Assembly: GCA_964498755.1 (NCBI GenBank)
Contig: CAZCIB010000012.1
Span: forward strand, 1 to 61,316
Direction of reading: 5' to 3'
Length of the DNA stretch: 61,316 bases
Source: RZZS01 sp964498755
GTDB taxonomy: Bacteria; Pseudomonadota; Alphaproteobacteria; Micavibrionales; Micavibrionaceae
The notes under the pieces are model-generated. The model did not search any database and was not told the origin of the DNA. It saw nothing but the letters and a program-made list of their open reading frames with translations. A program made the translations under genes and the position numbers. Below, in pieces: positions 25,123 to 34,064 of this stretch; position 1 is the stretch's first letter, and the number at the start of each line of letters is the position of its first letter.

Positions 25123-26506
25123 GAGATTTCCTTTCCAGCTTATTAAAATGCTCCAGATACTGTTCCAGCGGCAGAAGCTCGAGATTGCCCCAAAACACGC
25201 GCTCTATCATACTGCCCGCTCTGCGAAATCGAACTTTCTCGCCGTGCGGGCCGGTGCCGGGGGTCTCCGCAAGATAGAAAGTGTCTTCTCCTGTTTTTTC
25301 GAGCCTGTCAAATGTGGTAAAAGGGAACGGGTTTTCGGGATTGGAAACAACCAGCGCGTCCTTAAGTGGTACAAAATACCAGCCACCGGACAGATCGTAA
25401 TAGCAACCTGCGTATAGGTTGCTAGTGTTATCCTCGCGCGCATTTTCAAAAAAGAAATCAATGATATGCCATATGCCGCGCGTTAGAGGATCGCTCAGCC
25501 CCATATATCCGTTTGTCATGACGCTCACACAAACGCCTTTTTCAGAACTAAAAAGCGTGTTCGTCATATGACATGGCATGACGCCGCCGTGGCCAGTCTG
25601 TTTGGCTTTTCCCTCATGTTCTGTTGTCATGAGGCCTGAACCCATTGCGCGCGGAGAGGCGGCAGCGGGTATAGACCACTGGCGGCGAATCATTTCTTTT
25701 TTAGATTCGTCAGATAAGAGTTTTTCTGTTCCCGGAATCAGCGCTGAGAAGAACATGCATAAATCGTGCGCGTTTGCAAAAAAGCCTGCCGCTGGCCGAA
25801 GTGCATCGGCTTTAAGGTCGGGCTTTACGACGATTTGACGCGCTTGCGGGGCGATATTTGAATGGCCATGGGCATAAGCGCCAGCCTGTGGATCATAATC
25901 GGTCCCAATATTTTCGAGCCGCAAAGGTTTAAAGATATGCTCTTGAATGTAGTCATCGTAACCATGTCCACTTACCGCCTCTATTAACAGTCCGAGGAGC
26001 GCATAGCCGACATTTGAGTATTTGAAGCGCGTATTGTGCTCAATGACAAGCGGCTCGGTTTTTAGAAGAGTGATAAGCGTGTTTTTATCGGGAAAATCGC
26101 ATTTAAGGCTCCAGTAACGCGCATCACCATCACGAATGATTCCGGCGGAATGACTGAGGACCTGCCGCACCGTGATTTTTGACATGCGCTTGTCCGGGTT
26201 TTCTTTCAGGAACGGCAAATGCTCAGAAACAGGATCGTCGAGACGCAACTTTCCTGCTTCGGCAAGTTGCATCACGGCTGTGGCTGTAAAGCTTTTGGAT
26301 TGCGAAGCGATACGGAACAAATGCTCCGTTGTCATTTCTTCCCCGGTTTCCCGGTTCGCAAGGCCGAGCGCCTTTTGATAAACGATTTTACCTTCATGGG
26401 ATATGGCAACAACAAGTCCCGGGGTGAGCGGATTTTGCAAATGCTGATGTTTTAACCAGATATCCAGATAGTTAAACGCTTCGGTCAGGTGGTAAGGTAG
26501 GCTCAT
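25115..26506 (-). CDS. Serine hydrolase, beta-lactamase/DD-peptidase family
   Basis: This 463-residue class C beta-lactamase-like hydrolase has the SxxK motif S68-Q-S-K71. The YxN motif is Y163-S-N165 (FKYSNVGYALLG), and a late TGHGG box (the HxG equivalent) lies near 300. A C-terminal beta domain extends beyond the catalytic core. No signal peptide is visible, so a cytoplasmic esterase or peptidase role is as likely as beta-lactam hydrolysis. It interrupts the usual coaE-dnaQ adjacency, starting 1 bp after the coaE stop and overlapping dnaQ by 8 bp, so it is embedded in the operon. Confidence 0.88.
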   Translation of the reverse strand: MSLPYHLTEAFNYLDIWLKHQHLQNPLTPGLVVAISHEGKIVYQKALGLANRETGEEMTTEHLFRIASQSKSFTATAVMQLAEAGKLRLDDPVSEHLPFLKENPDKRMSKITVRQVLSHSAGIIRDGDARYWSLKCDFPDKNTLITLLKTEPLVIEHNTRFKYSNVGYALLGLLIEAVSGHGYDDYIQEHIFKPLRLENIGTDYDPQAGAYAHGHSNIAPQARQIVVKPDLKADALRPAAGFFANAHDLCMFFSALIPGTEKLLSDESKKEMIRRQWSIPAAASPRAMGSGLMTTEHEGKAKQTGHGGVMPCHMTNTLFSSEKGVCVSVMTNGYMGLSDPLTRGIWHIIDFFFENAREDNTSNLYAGCYYDLSGGWYFVPLKDALVVSNPENPFPFTTFDRLEKTGEDTFYLAETPGTGPHGEKVRFRRAGSMIERVFWGNLELLPLEQYLEHFNKLERKSHA

Positions 26507-26507
26507 T

Positions 26508-27110
26508 TCAGTGGTTTTCCTCCTGTATTTTCCTCACAATTTTTCTAAGCTGCCGGAACGTACACGCCTTGCCGCCGCCGGTTTTCACGACGTAATCGGC
26601 CAGGCGCTCTTTTTTGCGGCTGGGGATCTGGTTGGCGAGGCGCTGTTTGAACCGTTCTTCCGTCATATGCGGGCGTTTAAGGACGCGCTGTTTTTGCAGA
26701 AAGTAAGGCGCGCTGACGCAGATCGTCACGTCGCATTTTTTGGCAACGCCGTATTCGAAGAGTAACGGCACGTCCAGCACGGCCATTTTAAATCCCTTGC
26801 GGCGGCATTCGCGGACGAAGCGGCTTTGCGCGCGGCGGACATGCGGGTGAAGGATGCTCTCGAGCAGGCGGCGCTTTTGCGGGTCTTTAAAGACGATCAG
26901 GCCGAGCTGATAGCGGCTCATGGCGTTCGTTTTTTTATCGTAGGCTTTGGGAAACGCCTTCGCGACCTCCGCTACGGCCTTGCCGCCGGGCCCGAGCAAA
27001 GCGTGAACGCATGCGTCGGCTTCATGCACAGGCAGGCCCATCGTGCGCAGCATATTCGCTGCCGTCGTTTTGCCCATGCCGATGGAGCCCGTGAGGCCTA
27101 TGACGATCAT
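26508..27110 (-). CDS. coaE: Dephospho-CoA kinase
   Basis: This enzyme (200 aa) catalyses the last step of coenzyme A synthesis, phosphorylating the 3'-OH of dephospho-CoA. The P-loop GSIGMGKTT spans 8-16. The DACVHALLGPGG segment and LDVPLLFE are family hallmarks, and a basic C-terminus completes the fold. It overlaps aroE by 4 bp and is part of the PPSR-maf-aroE-coaE-dnaQ cluster seen in many alphaproteobacteria. Confidence 0.96.
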   Translation of the reverse strand: MIVIGLTGSIGMGKTTAANMLRTMGLPVHEADACVHALLGPGGKAVAEVAKAFPKAYDKKTNAMSRYQLGLIVFKDPQKRRLLESILHPHVRRAQSRFVRECRRKGFKMAVLDVPLLFEYGVAKKCDVTICVSAPYFLQKQRVLKRPHMTEERFKQRLANQIPSRKKERLADYVVKTGGGKACTFRQLRKIVRKIQEENH

Positions 27111-27934
27111 GCCAGGACCTTCCGTTCAAGTTCTTCCGTAACTTCAGGCCAGACGCCGTGCCATGCCTGAAAGCCCGGCCGCGCCTGATGCAGCAGCATA
27201 CCGATGCCGGTGACGGTTTTATGGCCGCGCGTCCGCGCCTGTTTCAGTAAATCCGTCATCAGGGGCGCATAGATAATATCCGTGACAAGCGCGTCACCGG
27301 GGAGTTTTTCAAGATCAATCTCAAGCGGCGGTTTGCCCGTCATGCCCAGAGACGTCGTATTGACCAGAAGACCGGCGTTTTCAAGCGCGGATCCCCGCGC
27401 ATTCCAGTCGCGGACAGTAACGGACGCGCTGAAATGCGCCGCCAGTTCCTCGGCGTTCTCGCGCGTGCGGTTAAGCAGGACGATTTCCGGCACGCCTTCG
27501 TTTAAAAGCGCGTAAACAATCGCCCGCGCCGCGCCGCCCGCGCCAAGGACTATGGCGGGTTTGTCTGCGGGAACCGCGCCGCCGCCTTGTTTCAAGTTCT
27601 CGGTAAAGCCGAACGCGTCCGTGTTTTGCCCGTAAAGGCTATCGTCTTCGCGGATCGTAACCGTATTTACGGCGCCGATGGCCCGCGCCGTGTCGTCCAG
27701 TTCGTCGCACAAATCCATCATGCGCTGCTTGTGCGGGACGGTAACGTTGAAGCCTTTATATCCTTTAGTAACAAGTTCGCGGACGCGGCTTTCGAGGTCT
27801 TGCGGCATAATGTCGATGGCTTCATAAGAGGCGTTCAATCCGTGCGCCGAAATCCAGTGATGATGAATCAGCGGAGATTTGGAGTGGCCAATCGGGTGGC
27901 CGATGACGCCTGTTTGAACCGTTTCCGTCATCAA
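27107..27934 (-). CDS. aroE: Shikimate dehydrogenase
   Basis: This NADP-dependent enzyme (275 aa) reduces 3-dehydroshikimate in aromatic amino acid synthesis. The substrate site includes IGHPIGHSKSPLIHH and the catalytic Lys in NVTVPHK, with Asp in NTDAFGF. The nucleotide-binding loop is VLGAGGAARAI, followed by LLNRT. The C-terminal part has GIGMLLHQARPGFQ. Two ATG codons (27934, 27931) are possible; both overlap the maf stop, indicating coupling. Confidence 0.97.
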   Translation of the reverse strand: MMTETVQTGVIGHPIGHSKSPLIHHHWISAHGLNASYEAIDIMPQDLESRVRELVTKGYKGFNVTVPHKQRMMDLCDELDDTARAIGAVNTVTIREDDSLYGQNTDAFGFTENLKQGGGAVPADKPAIVLGAGGAARAIVYALLNEGVPEIVLLNRTRENAEELAAHFSASVTVRDWNARGSALENAGLLVNTTSLGMTGKPPLEIDLEKLPGDALVTDIIYAPLMTDLLKQARTRGHKTVTGIGMLLHQARPGFQAWHGVWPEVTEELERKVLA

Positions 27935-28506
27935 GCCATATCGGCATGATTGCGCAGGAATTGCAAGAGCGGCAAAAGCGGCATGCCAAGGATGGCGAAA
28001 TAATCGCCTTCGACTTTTTCAAACAGCCTTATGCCGCGCCCCTCGATTTCATAGCCGCCGACTGTTGCGGTCAACGCGTCTCCGGCGCGGGCGCAGTAAT
28101 CTTCTATTTCTGCGTCCGTTAAATTCAGCATGGTCAGGTTTGCGGTCTCCTGATGCTCAAAAAGGGGAGCCGCGTTTTGCGCCACATAGACAGAGGTGAT
28201 CAGGCTGTGCGTTTTGCCGCGCAACTTTTGGAGGCGTTGAAAGGCTTCGTCTTTATCTTTCGGCTTTGAAAGGCAGCACCCCTCAAATTCCAGGACCTGA
28301 TCCGCGCCGATGACGAGCCTGCCGAGATGTTTTCCTGATACGGCCAGTGTTTTTTCACGCGCCAGAGTCGCGGCAACGTCCGCAGGCGAAAGGCCGGAAT
28401 TCTGAACGCGCTCTTCATCTATATCCGCAGGGATGCAGTCAAAAGCGACGCCGGCCTTTTCCAGCATTTCCCTGCGCGCCCTGCTTTTCGATGCGAGAAT
28501 GATCAT
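27931..28506 (-). CDS. maf: Maf family nucleoside triphosphate pyrophosphatase
   Basis: Maf proteins (191 aa here) hydrolyse nucleoside triphosphates, including modified ones, to monophosphates. The signature ASKSRARREMLEKAG lies at 5-19, followed by GADQVLE and the ATVGGYEIEG motif. Whether it is the m7GTP-type (YceF) or the dTTP/UTP-type (YhdE) is unclear to me. It overlaps aroE and follows the PPSR gene by 44 bp. Confidence 0.93.
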   Translation of the reverse strand: MIILASKSRARREMLEKAGVAFDCIPADIDEERVQNSGLSPADVAATLAREKTLAVSGKHLGRLVIGADQVLEFEGCCLSKPKDKDEAFQRLQKLRGKTHSLITSVYVAQNAAPLFEHQETANLTMLNLTDAEIEDYCARAGDALTATVGGYEIEGRGIRLFEKVEGDYFAILGMPLLPLLQFLRNHADMA

Positions 28507-28550
28507 GGTTTTTTGCCTTACTCATTTTGAACCACAGTGCGCACAGCGCC

Positions 28551-29563
28551 TCAGAGCCCTCCTTTTTCCTTATGCGCCTGAAGGAGCGAGACGATCTCCG
28601 CCGCGGTTTCCTCGACGGAGCGGCGCGTCACGTCGATCACCGGCCAGCCGTGTTTGCNNNNNNNNNNNNNNNNNNNNNNNNNNNNNNNNNNNNNNNNNNN
28701 NNNNNNNNNNNNNNNNNNNNNNNNNNNNNNNNNNNNNNNNNNNNNNNNNNNNNNNNNGCGGTTTCCTCGACGGAGCGGCGCGTCACGTCGATCACCGGCC
28801 AGCCGTGTTTGCTGAACAGGCGTCTTGCCTGCCGCACTTCCTCGCTGATCGCGTCCGGGTCGATATAGGCGTTGTGCGCGTAGTTTTTGTCATTCATATC
28901 GACCTTGAGGCGCGAGCGGCGGATATTGGCGAGATGCGAGGACCTCTCCGTTAATCCGACGTAGAGCGGCCCGTCGAATTTAAACACATGCTCGGGCGGG
29001 GCGACGCCGGGGACAAGCGGTATGTTGGCCGCGCGAATCCCGCGCCGCGCCAAAAACACGCAGGTCGGCGTTTTCGACGTGCGTGAAACCCCAACCAGAA
29101 TCACCTCGGCTTCCTCGATCCCCTTCAGCATTTGCCCGTCATCGAAAGTGAGCGCGAAGTCGAGCGCCTCGACGCGGCGGAAATACGCCTCGTCCAGCGT
29201 ATACTGTAAGCCCGGCACGCCTTTCGGCGTCATGCCGAGGTAAGACGACAGCCCTTTTATGACCGGGTCCATCACCGGCATGCAGGCCAGGTCCTCCTCG
29301 TGGCAGAAACGCTGCAAAATCGCGCGCATATCCGGCGAGACCATTGTATACAGCACAGGGCCCGGGTTTTCCTTTATGCGCGCGCAGACCTGGTTCATCT
29401 GTTTTTCATTGCGGATCAGCGGCCAGTATTTCTGATCCGGGGCGATGCCTTCAAACTGCGCAAGACAGGCCTGCGTCAGGCTCTGCAGCGTATGCCCCGT
29501 GGCGTCGGACACGAGGTGCAGGGTAAAACGAATGGGTTCGGGCGCTTGCGCTTCATCAGACAT
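28551..29563 (-). CDS. Pyruvate, phosphate dikinase regulatory protein, split by an assembly gap
   Basis: This is a PPSR/DUF299-family bifunctional kinase and pyrophosphorylase that regulates PPDK or PEP synthase. The P-loop-like box is VGVSRTSKTPTCVFLA and the N-terminus begins with HLVSDATGHT. The frame is broken only by 100 Ns. A 55-bp sequence is present on both sides of the Ns. Overlapping the copies removes 155 bp and restores one open frame, giving ...EETAAEIVSLLQAHKEKGGL then TGA at 28553-28551. The repaired protein is about 285 residues, normal for the family. It heads the maf-aroE-coaE-dnaQ cluster. Confidence 0.93.
28603..28657. repeat. 55-bp duplication, left copy beside the N gap
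   Basis: Identical to 28758-28812 over 55 bp. It lies inside the PPDK regulator gene and abuts the N run. It is most simply the shared end of two contigs, not a biological repeat. Confidence 0.95.
28658..28757. other. 100-N scaffold gap, probably of zero true length
   Basis: A run of exactly 100 Ns is a conventional placeholder of unknown length. It is flanked by the same 55-bp sequence in direct orientation, and merging the copies restores the reading frame of the gene it interrupts. Confidence 0.95.
28758..28812. repeat. 55-bp duplication, right copy beside the N gap
   Basis: Identical to 28603-28657. 55 is a default k-mer length of SPAdes-type assemblers, which leave contigs overlapping by k. 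Confidence 0.95.
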
Positions 29564-29669
29564 AGGCGACAGTGTAACGCGCTGCGAAAAATATGCGAAG
29601 CTTGTTTTTTTTTATTGAAATCGCAAAATTTATATGTTACGGAAACATACATTTGGCAGAGAGGTGGTT

Positions 29670-30761
29670 ATGTCTACATTGCAAAAGCGTCCGACATTCT
29701 TGCAGAAAACATTCGGTGTAAATGCAGCGGGGCATAGCTTTCCGATCGCATTTTTGAACAACCTTGCCGCTGCCAGCTGGGAAGATACCCGCACGACAGA
29801 TCGGCGCATTTGGTTTGGCATGGTTTGCGCATCTGCTATGGTCGGTAGCCTGGCATACGGCTTTGCTCAAATGTTCGAGCATGGGCGATTTAACGACCGT
29901 CCCGATCTGGATGTTAGCCACTATTATGGCCCGGAAGACGGTATTAGCGCTTCTCTAATTACGATAAATGACAGAATTGAGGATGTTCGTAAATTTGGCG
30001 GTGAGGATGGTAGCTCCCCGTTCGGCACGTTCCTTGTTATGCGTGATGAGGAAACAGGCCACTATGCTATCTCCGAATGCTGGGATCGACCCTCTTCTAG
30101 TTATAAAAATCATATCGGCTGCGAAATGCCTCTCACAGCCGATGCTGTCAGGAATACCCGGTTAAATGTAGAAGAGCTGCTACGCGAGGTTGCCGAAGAT
30201 GAGATGAGTTCGGGATGGTTTTCAGGGCAGTCCAGTGAGAATGAAGCGGCGGATCAGCCCCCGCTCGAAGATCGTATCAAAGAGATCCAATCACGCTTGG
30301 TGTACGCCTACTCAGACCTGCGAGTTTCCGAACCTTTGCAGTCTGAAAGCCCGCATGGTTTTGAAATGATTATCAAAGAGCCAAAATTTTATGTAAAAGG
30401 ATTTTTTTTTAAAAATAATGATGACCGCCTGATACCGCTTTCGTCGAGTATGTATCCGCAGTCCGAAGTTTCCCGGATTACATCTCTATGGGACGATGCG
30501 TTGAATTCTCCGGATAATGGCGCATATAACCCTTCCGCAATCCTGCAAGGTGAGCCGGGTATCTGGCAAAGGACTGAGGATGGCGAGTGGGATGACGCAT
30601 GGCTGGGCAAGAACTGGCTTGGCAATGTAGCGATGACTTTTGGGATGATGATTGCGGCGTTAGGCGTTGCGCCCCAGGTTCCCAGAGCCTGGAAAAAAAC
30701 CAAAAATAATAACAGGCAGGTAAAAGGGCTTGATCGCCTGTATCTTGATCTGGACCGGTGA
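29670..30761 (+). CDS. Hypothetical protein with two membrane segments
   Basis: I do not recognise this 363-residue protein. One hydrophobic segment lies near residues 48-66 (FGMVCASAMVGSLAYGFA) and another near 325-345 (VAMTFGMMIAALGVAPQV). Between them is a roughly 260-residue acidic domain with several Trp and Cys residues, so the central domain may be periplasmic. I start at ATG 29670 with GAGAGG upstream rather than at 29634. It is divergent from the PPDK regulator and 7 bp upstream of the next gene, forming a two-gene unit. The DNA is visibly AT-richer than the core genes nearby. Confidence 0.75.
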   Translation: MSTLQKRPTFLQKTFGVNAAGHSFPIAFLNNLAAASWEDTRTTDRRIWFGMVCASAMVGSLAYGFAQMFEHGRFNDRPDLDVSHYYGPEDGISASLITINDRIEDVRKFGGEDGSSPFGTFLVMRDEETGHYAISECWDRPSSSYKNHIGCEMPLTADAVRNTRLNVEELLREVAEDEMSSGWFSGQSSENEAADQPPLEDRIKEIQSRLVYAYSDLRVSEPLQSESPHGFEMIIKEPKFYVKGFFFKNNDDRLIPLSSSMYPQSEVSRITSLWDDALNSPDNGAYNPSAILQGEPGIWQRTEDGEWDDAWLGKNWLGNVAMTFGMMIAALGVAPQVPRAWKKTKNNNRQVKGLDRLYLDLDR

Positions 30762-30768
30762 GGCCGCC

Positions 30769-32097
30769 ATGGATCTTGCGCCATTTCATGAAGCCGCCCG
30801 TAATCAGTTGCCAGTCGATGTCTCCGGAACCATGACAATCGGCAGCGGCCTTGCTTTCAGAACGCTGTCCGGGATTGCCCCGCAGAGCAATGCGCTCATG
30901 TTCCATGTTGCGAACTACAACCCCGATAACGGCACTTATGAGCACAGGCGCGTCTTTCATCCTCTAACCACGGAAGATATCGATATCATCAAAGCCCATG
31001 GCTATGAGGATTTGCCCCGTTCTGCACTTAAGCCCGCCGCACCGGATGCAAGAACGGAAATAGACAGCCGTTTTATATACCCAAATCCAAAGCCCGAACA
31101 ACTGGTTGGTTTCAGGCAGATGCTGCAAGACGTTCTGGCCGCGGATGATAATTTGCGAACAGTCAGTTATTTTGATGTGAACGAGAGAATTTTCCCCTTG
31201 CCTGAAAGCTTGCGGGCTAAAGAGCGCGAAGTTCTCGGGACGTTTTATGTGCGAGATTATATAATTGCCGAAGGCCTAATCGCGAGTTTGCCGCGCAATA
31301 TCGAAGTGACGTCCCGCATATATGACATTCAACAACTCATGCGTAACGGTTTTGATCCAAGGCCGGAAACGGAACTTGACCCACAAGAGTGGGAATATGC
31401 AAGACAATATATGCTCGGGCAGGAAAAGCCTAAACCGGTTTATGTGCAAAAGCCGTACGAAAAAGCACCGCTTGGCGGGCGGGAAGCAATGCCTGATAGG
31501 CGCCCTGTTCACCCTGGCTTAGCCAACAAAAATCAGCTTGCGGTTACGTTTGCGAACAAAAAAAGTTCAGATCAAAAGCAGCTCGCAGTTAATGCGCCGG
31601 ATGTGCCCTTTGTTCGTCCAACGTTAAATCGTCGTGACAGGGAAGATTATGTGCTGGCGCTGCTGGAGATGGACGGGCCGGTGTCCTTGGCTGCCCCAAA
31701 ATGGTTGAATTTTCTGGACAAACATTGTGATGGTCTGAAACTATCCGATCTTGCCGATGAAAACGGTCCGCTGGGAACTTTGTTTTACTACTGTCACGAT
31801 GAAGAAACCACGCGAGGCTTGAATAAAGATACGCGCAAATGGGCAATGGAAGCCCTTCCTGTCCTGCTCGATTATTTCGAGCAAAAACAAGCGCATATTC
31901 CTCTTGAATATTTTACTGCGACCAAGCTTGGGAGAATAAATCTTCTAGAGGGGCTTGTCGCTTTGAGCAAAGGCCTAGGCATAAGTCGGCCATTGGAAGC
32001 CATTTCAGGGCCGCGTTTCTGGGAATCCGCCACACTAACGGGAAATCGTTTGCTTTTGCCACAAGCTCTCAATGAGCGCGTATTGAATTACGGCTAG
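30769..32097 (+). CDS. Hypothetical protein, second gene of an accessory pair
   Basis: I do not recognise this 442-residue soluble protein. It has a disordered Lys/Pro-rich middle (about 205-285) containing a loose internal repeat (KNQLAV / QKQLAV). The C-terminal half (about 285-435) is helical. There is no signal peptide. ATG 30769 lies 7 bp after the preceding stop; an earlier start at 30730 would overlap that gene. Its final codons abut, on the opposite strand, an alternative C-terminal remnant of the gene at 34065. A secretion substrate is possible, since a T4BSS lies 14 kb away, but nothing shows it. Confidence 0.72.
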   Translation: MDLAPFHEAARNQLPVDVSGTMTIGSGLAFRTLSGIAPQSNALMFHVANYNPDNGTYEHRRVFHPLTTEDIDIIKAHGYEDLPRSALKPAAPDARTEIDSRFIYPNPKPEQLVGFRQMLQDVLAADDNLRTVSYFDVNERIFPLPESLRAKEREVLGTFYVRDYIIAEGLIASLPRNIEVTSRIYDIQQLMRNGFDPRPETELDPQEWEYARQYMLGQEKPKPVYVQKPYEKAPLGGREAMPDRRPVHPGLANKNQLAVTFANKKSSDQKQLAVNAPDVPFVRPTLNRRDREDYVLALLEMDGPVSLAAPKWLNFLDKHCDGLKLSDLADENGPLGTLFYYCHDEETTRGLNKDTRKWAMEALPVLLDYFEQKQAHIPLEYFTATKLGRINLLEGLVALSKGLGISRPLEAISGPRFWESATLTGNRLLLPQALNERVLNYG

Positions 32098-32122
32098 ACG
32101 CTGGAGGGGTGTAGAGCCCCTT

Positions 32123-32154
32123 CCGGAAACATTTTCCGGGCGAGGGTTTCGTCG
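32123..32154. repeat. 32-bp direct repeat, distal copy (3'-end remnant)
   Basis: Identical over 32 bp to 34115-34146. It contains a palindrome CCGGAAA-CAT-TTTCCGG (32123-32139). On the minus strand it reads in frame as His-Asp-Glu-Thr-Leu-Ala-Arg-Lys-Met-Phe-Pro and continues Glu-Gly-Ala-Leu-His-Pro-Ser-Ser-Val-stop. It therefore looks like an alternative, displaced C-terminus of the gene at 34065-35129. Confidence 0.8.
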
Positions 32155-32167
32155 TGGAGCAATAGCT

Positions 32168-34000
32168 CTATGAATGTTCCAGGGTTTCAAGCGCTTGCTG
32201 TAGCTCTTCAAGTTTGTCTGGACGGACCATAATAGCTGCAGGTCCTTTAGTTCCCGGGTTGATTTCTCTTGATACCGAGAGGAAAGCATCTCTCCCGGTC
32301 ACCCGACTATTCCCATGTGTAGCTATGTTCAGCTTATCGAGTAACTTTCCCAACCCCGCAGGGAAAGGGCCGGAAATAGTTAGAGCTTCAATCTTATCAT
32401 TATGATGTATGCGACTCACGGCAATGTCGTAATCTAACGGAACATTTTGGCCTCCCGCAGCTCTGGAAAATGCAGCGGCAAAATTTCTCGCAGGTCCCGT
32501 CAAATTTTCCTTTCTCTCCTTTTCATGATTTAGTCCGTAAATAATTGCATCTGCAAAAGTTTCCTCTGCCCTTCTTCCCGGATGGTTCCAAATATAGCTG
32601 AGCGCAGAGTTAATTTCCTCGTCGTTGAGCCTGTCAAGAACCTCTGGGCCTACTCGGTCCATTAGGCTGTAAAGCGCATCGTCGTATTTTTCAAAAAGCG
32701 GGCCGTATCGTTCGATGTCGATCCTTTCAAGGATTTCCTTTCCGCGCCAGTCAATCAAGGAAACCATTCTCACTGGTCTTGTAAATAGCGCGTCCGAACC
32801 TGGACTGTTGGCAATATTCTTGACCTCGGTGAGATTCAGGCACCCATCTTCCAAAAGTTCTGAGAAGTAAGTAAAGTATCTAGCCTCCCTAGGGGTTAAC
32901 TCCTGCAGCAATGGTTGAACTTTCATTGAGACTGTAAGGTCTGTCTGCCACGAGCAAGGAAACTTGTCTTTTGACCATGTGCGGCTGCACAGGTGGCTGA
33001 TGTGCTCTGCGACTTCTAACCTTTCGATGGACATGGAGTCTATATCTGCCATGCTTATGAACCCAAAGGAGAGCGCATTTGCCGCAGTGCATACTTTTTG
33101 AATTTTTTCCGGTTCAAAGTCGCCAAGCTCAGAGATGGTCGTAACTGGGCCGCGCAACTCGGCGCCCTGAGGTGTTAGCATGGGCTTAAAGAGATTCATT
33201 ATTGGGGAATAAACCTCAGAAGCAAAAGGCATGAAGGCATCCCACTGATTATCATCAAAGGTTGCCAGGCTGTTTAATTCTTCCTGACTGAATTCGTAAT
33301 AATCACGACGCGCAAAGAGGCCTTCGGGCACTTGACGGTGATGAGGGATGGAATTGAAAAAGCCAGCAAGCTTGTCACCATAGGCGCGTCCAGAGGCAAA
33401 GGAATCCAGTTTTCTGTTTTCTGCTCTCGCACGGACAAGTGTGACCGCAGCAACGATTGTGCCTGCATCCTCTCCGGTCATAAGCGAAGTTGAGGTTGTG
33501 TCAAAACCATATTCCTCTTCCAGACGGGGACAAAACAGCAATCTCTCCATCGTGGCTGGAGAGAGGCTTGTAAGCCGCTCAAAAGAGACTGCTCCCTGGC
33601 TCGCAAGGCTGCGCGTGTTATGCGATGTGAAGAAAGAAAGTTTTTCTGCAGGGATCACAAGAGCCTGAGAAGGAGAGCATAAAGCCGCTCTGCCATGAAA
33701 ATCCACATATCCGCAGCCAAGATAAGGTCCTCCAAAAGTCATTTCGCCAGCGTGCTTTTTCTTTGCATCTCTGGGGCCCGTCCATGAGACGCCGCACAAG
33801 GCTGATAATTTGGGGTCAAGCAAACGATTAAGATCACTTTCTGAAAAATCAGCGGGACTTTCCCCGAAGACAGGAAAAATTTCTTTCTTATAGCAAGAGA
33901 GGATAAAAGCCCTGAATTCCTCTTCTCTTTGTCTATCATCTAAAGAGAGGAGTTTAGGGAGGTATCTTTTGGAGCTTTTTCCGGCTTTTGAATCAGTCAT
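32168..34000 (-). CDS. Large hypothetical protein flanked by a 32-bp direct repeat
   Basis: I do not recognise this 610-residue soluble protein. It has no signal peptide or membrane helix. It is helix-rich, with recurring acidic segments and a Glu-rich C-terminus (KLEELQQALETLEHS). Legionella Dot/Icm effectors often carry a Glu-rich tail (E-block), so it could be a T4BSS substrate, but that is inference only. The ATG at 34000 has AAGG 7 bp upstream, locked in one arm of an 8-bp hairpin (34008-34037). The gene and its leader lie precisely between the 32-bp direct repeats, and composition is AT-richer than its host gene, indicating insertion. Confidence 0.75.
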   Translation of the reverse strand: MTDSKAGKSSKRYLPKLLSLDDRQREEEFRAFILSCYKKEIFPVFGESPADFSESDLNRLLDPKLSALCGVSWTGPRDAKKKHAGEMTFGGPYLGCGYVDFHGRAALCSPSQALVIPAEKLSFFTSHNTRSLASQGAVSFERLTSLSPATMERLLFCPRLEEEYGFDTTSTSLMTGEDAGTIVAAVTLVRARAENRKLDSFASGRAYGDKLAGFFNSIPHHRQVPEGLFARRDYYEFSQEELNSLATFDDNQWDAFMPFASEVYSPIMNLFKPMLTPQGAELRGPVTTISELGDFEPEKIQKVCTAANALSFGFISMADIDSMSIERLEVAEHISHLCSRTWSKDKFPCSWQTDLTVSMKVQPLLQELTPREARYFTYFSELLEDGCLNLTEVKNIANSPGSDALFTRPVRMVSLIDWRGKEILERIDIERYGPLFEKYDDALYSLMDRVGPEVLDRLNDEEINSALSYIWNHPGRRAEETFADAIIYGLNHEKERKENLTGPARNFAAAFSRAAGGQNVPLDYDIAVSRIHHNDKIEALTISGPFPAGLGKLLDKLNIATHGNSRVTGRDAFLSVSREINPGTKGPAAIMVRPDKLEELQQALETLEHS

Positions 34001-34007
34001 CGGCGAG

Positions 34008-34037
34008 CCTTGGTTGTTATGAAAAAATTAACCAAGG
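34008..34037 (-). promoter_or_regulatory. Hairpin overlapping the Shine-Dalgarno of the 610-residue gene
   Basis: On the minus strand CCTTGGTT (34037-34030) pairs perfectly with AACCAAGG (34015-34008) across a 14-nt loop. The AAGG that would serve as ribosome binding site (7 nt from ATG 34000) is inside the 3' arm. A promoter-like TTGACG-17-TAAGAG (34068-34040) would start transcription within the 5' arm, so either the stem is partly lost or another promoter is used. Confidence 0.35.
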
Positions 34038-34064
34038 GTCTCTTATCAGATTATTTTTTTTACG

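Noticed and set aside
28603..28812. A genuine 55-bp tandem duplication in the PPDK regulator gene
   Set aside because: The copies abut an N run of conventional length and merging them restores the frame, which fits contig overlap far better.
32123..32139. The CCGGAAA-CAT-TTTCCGG palindrome as a transcription terminator
   Set aside because: There is no T-run on either side, and the proximal copy is inside coding sequence.
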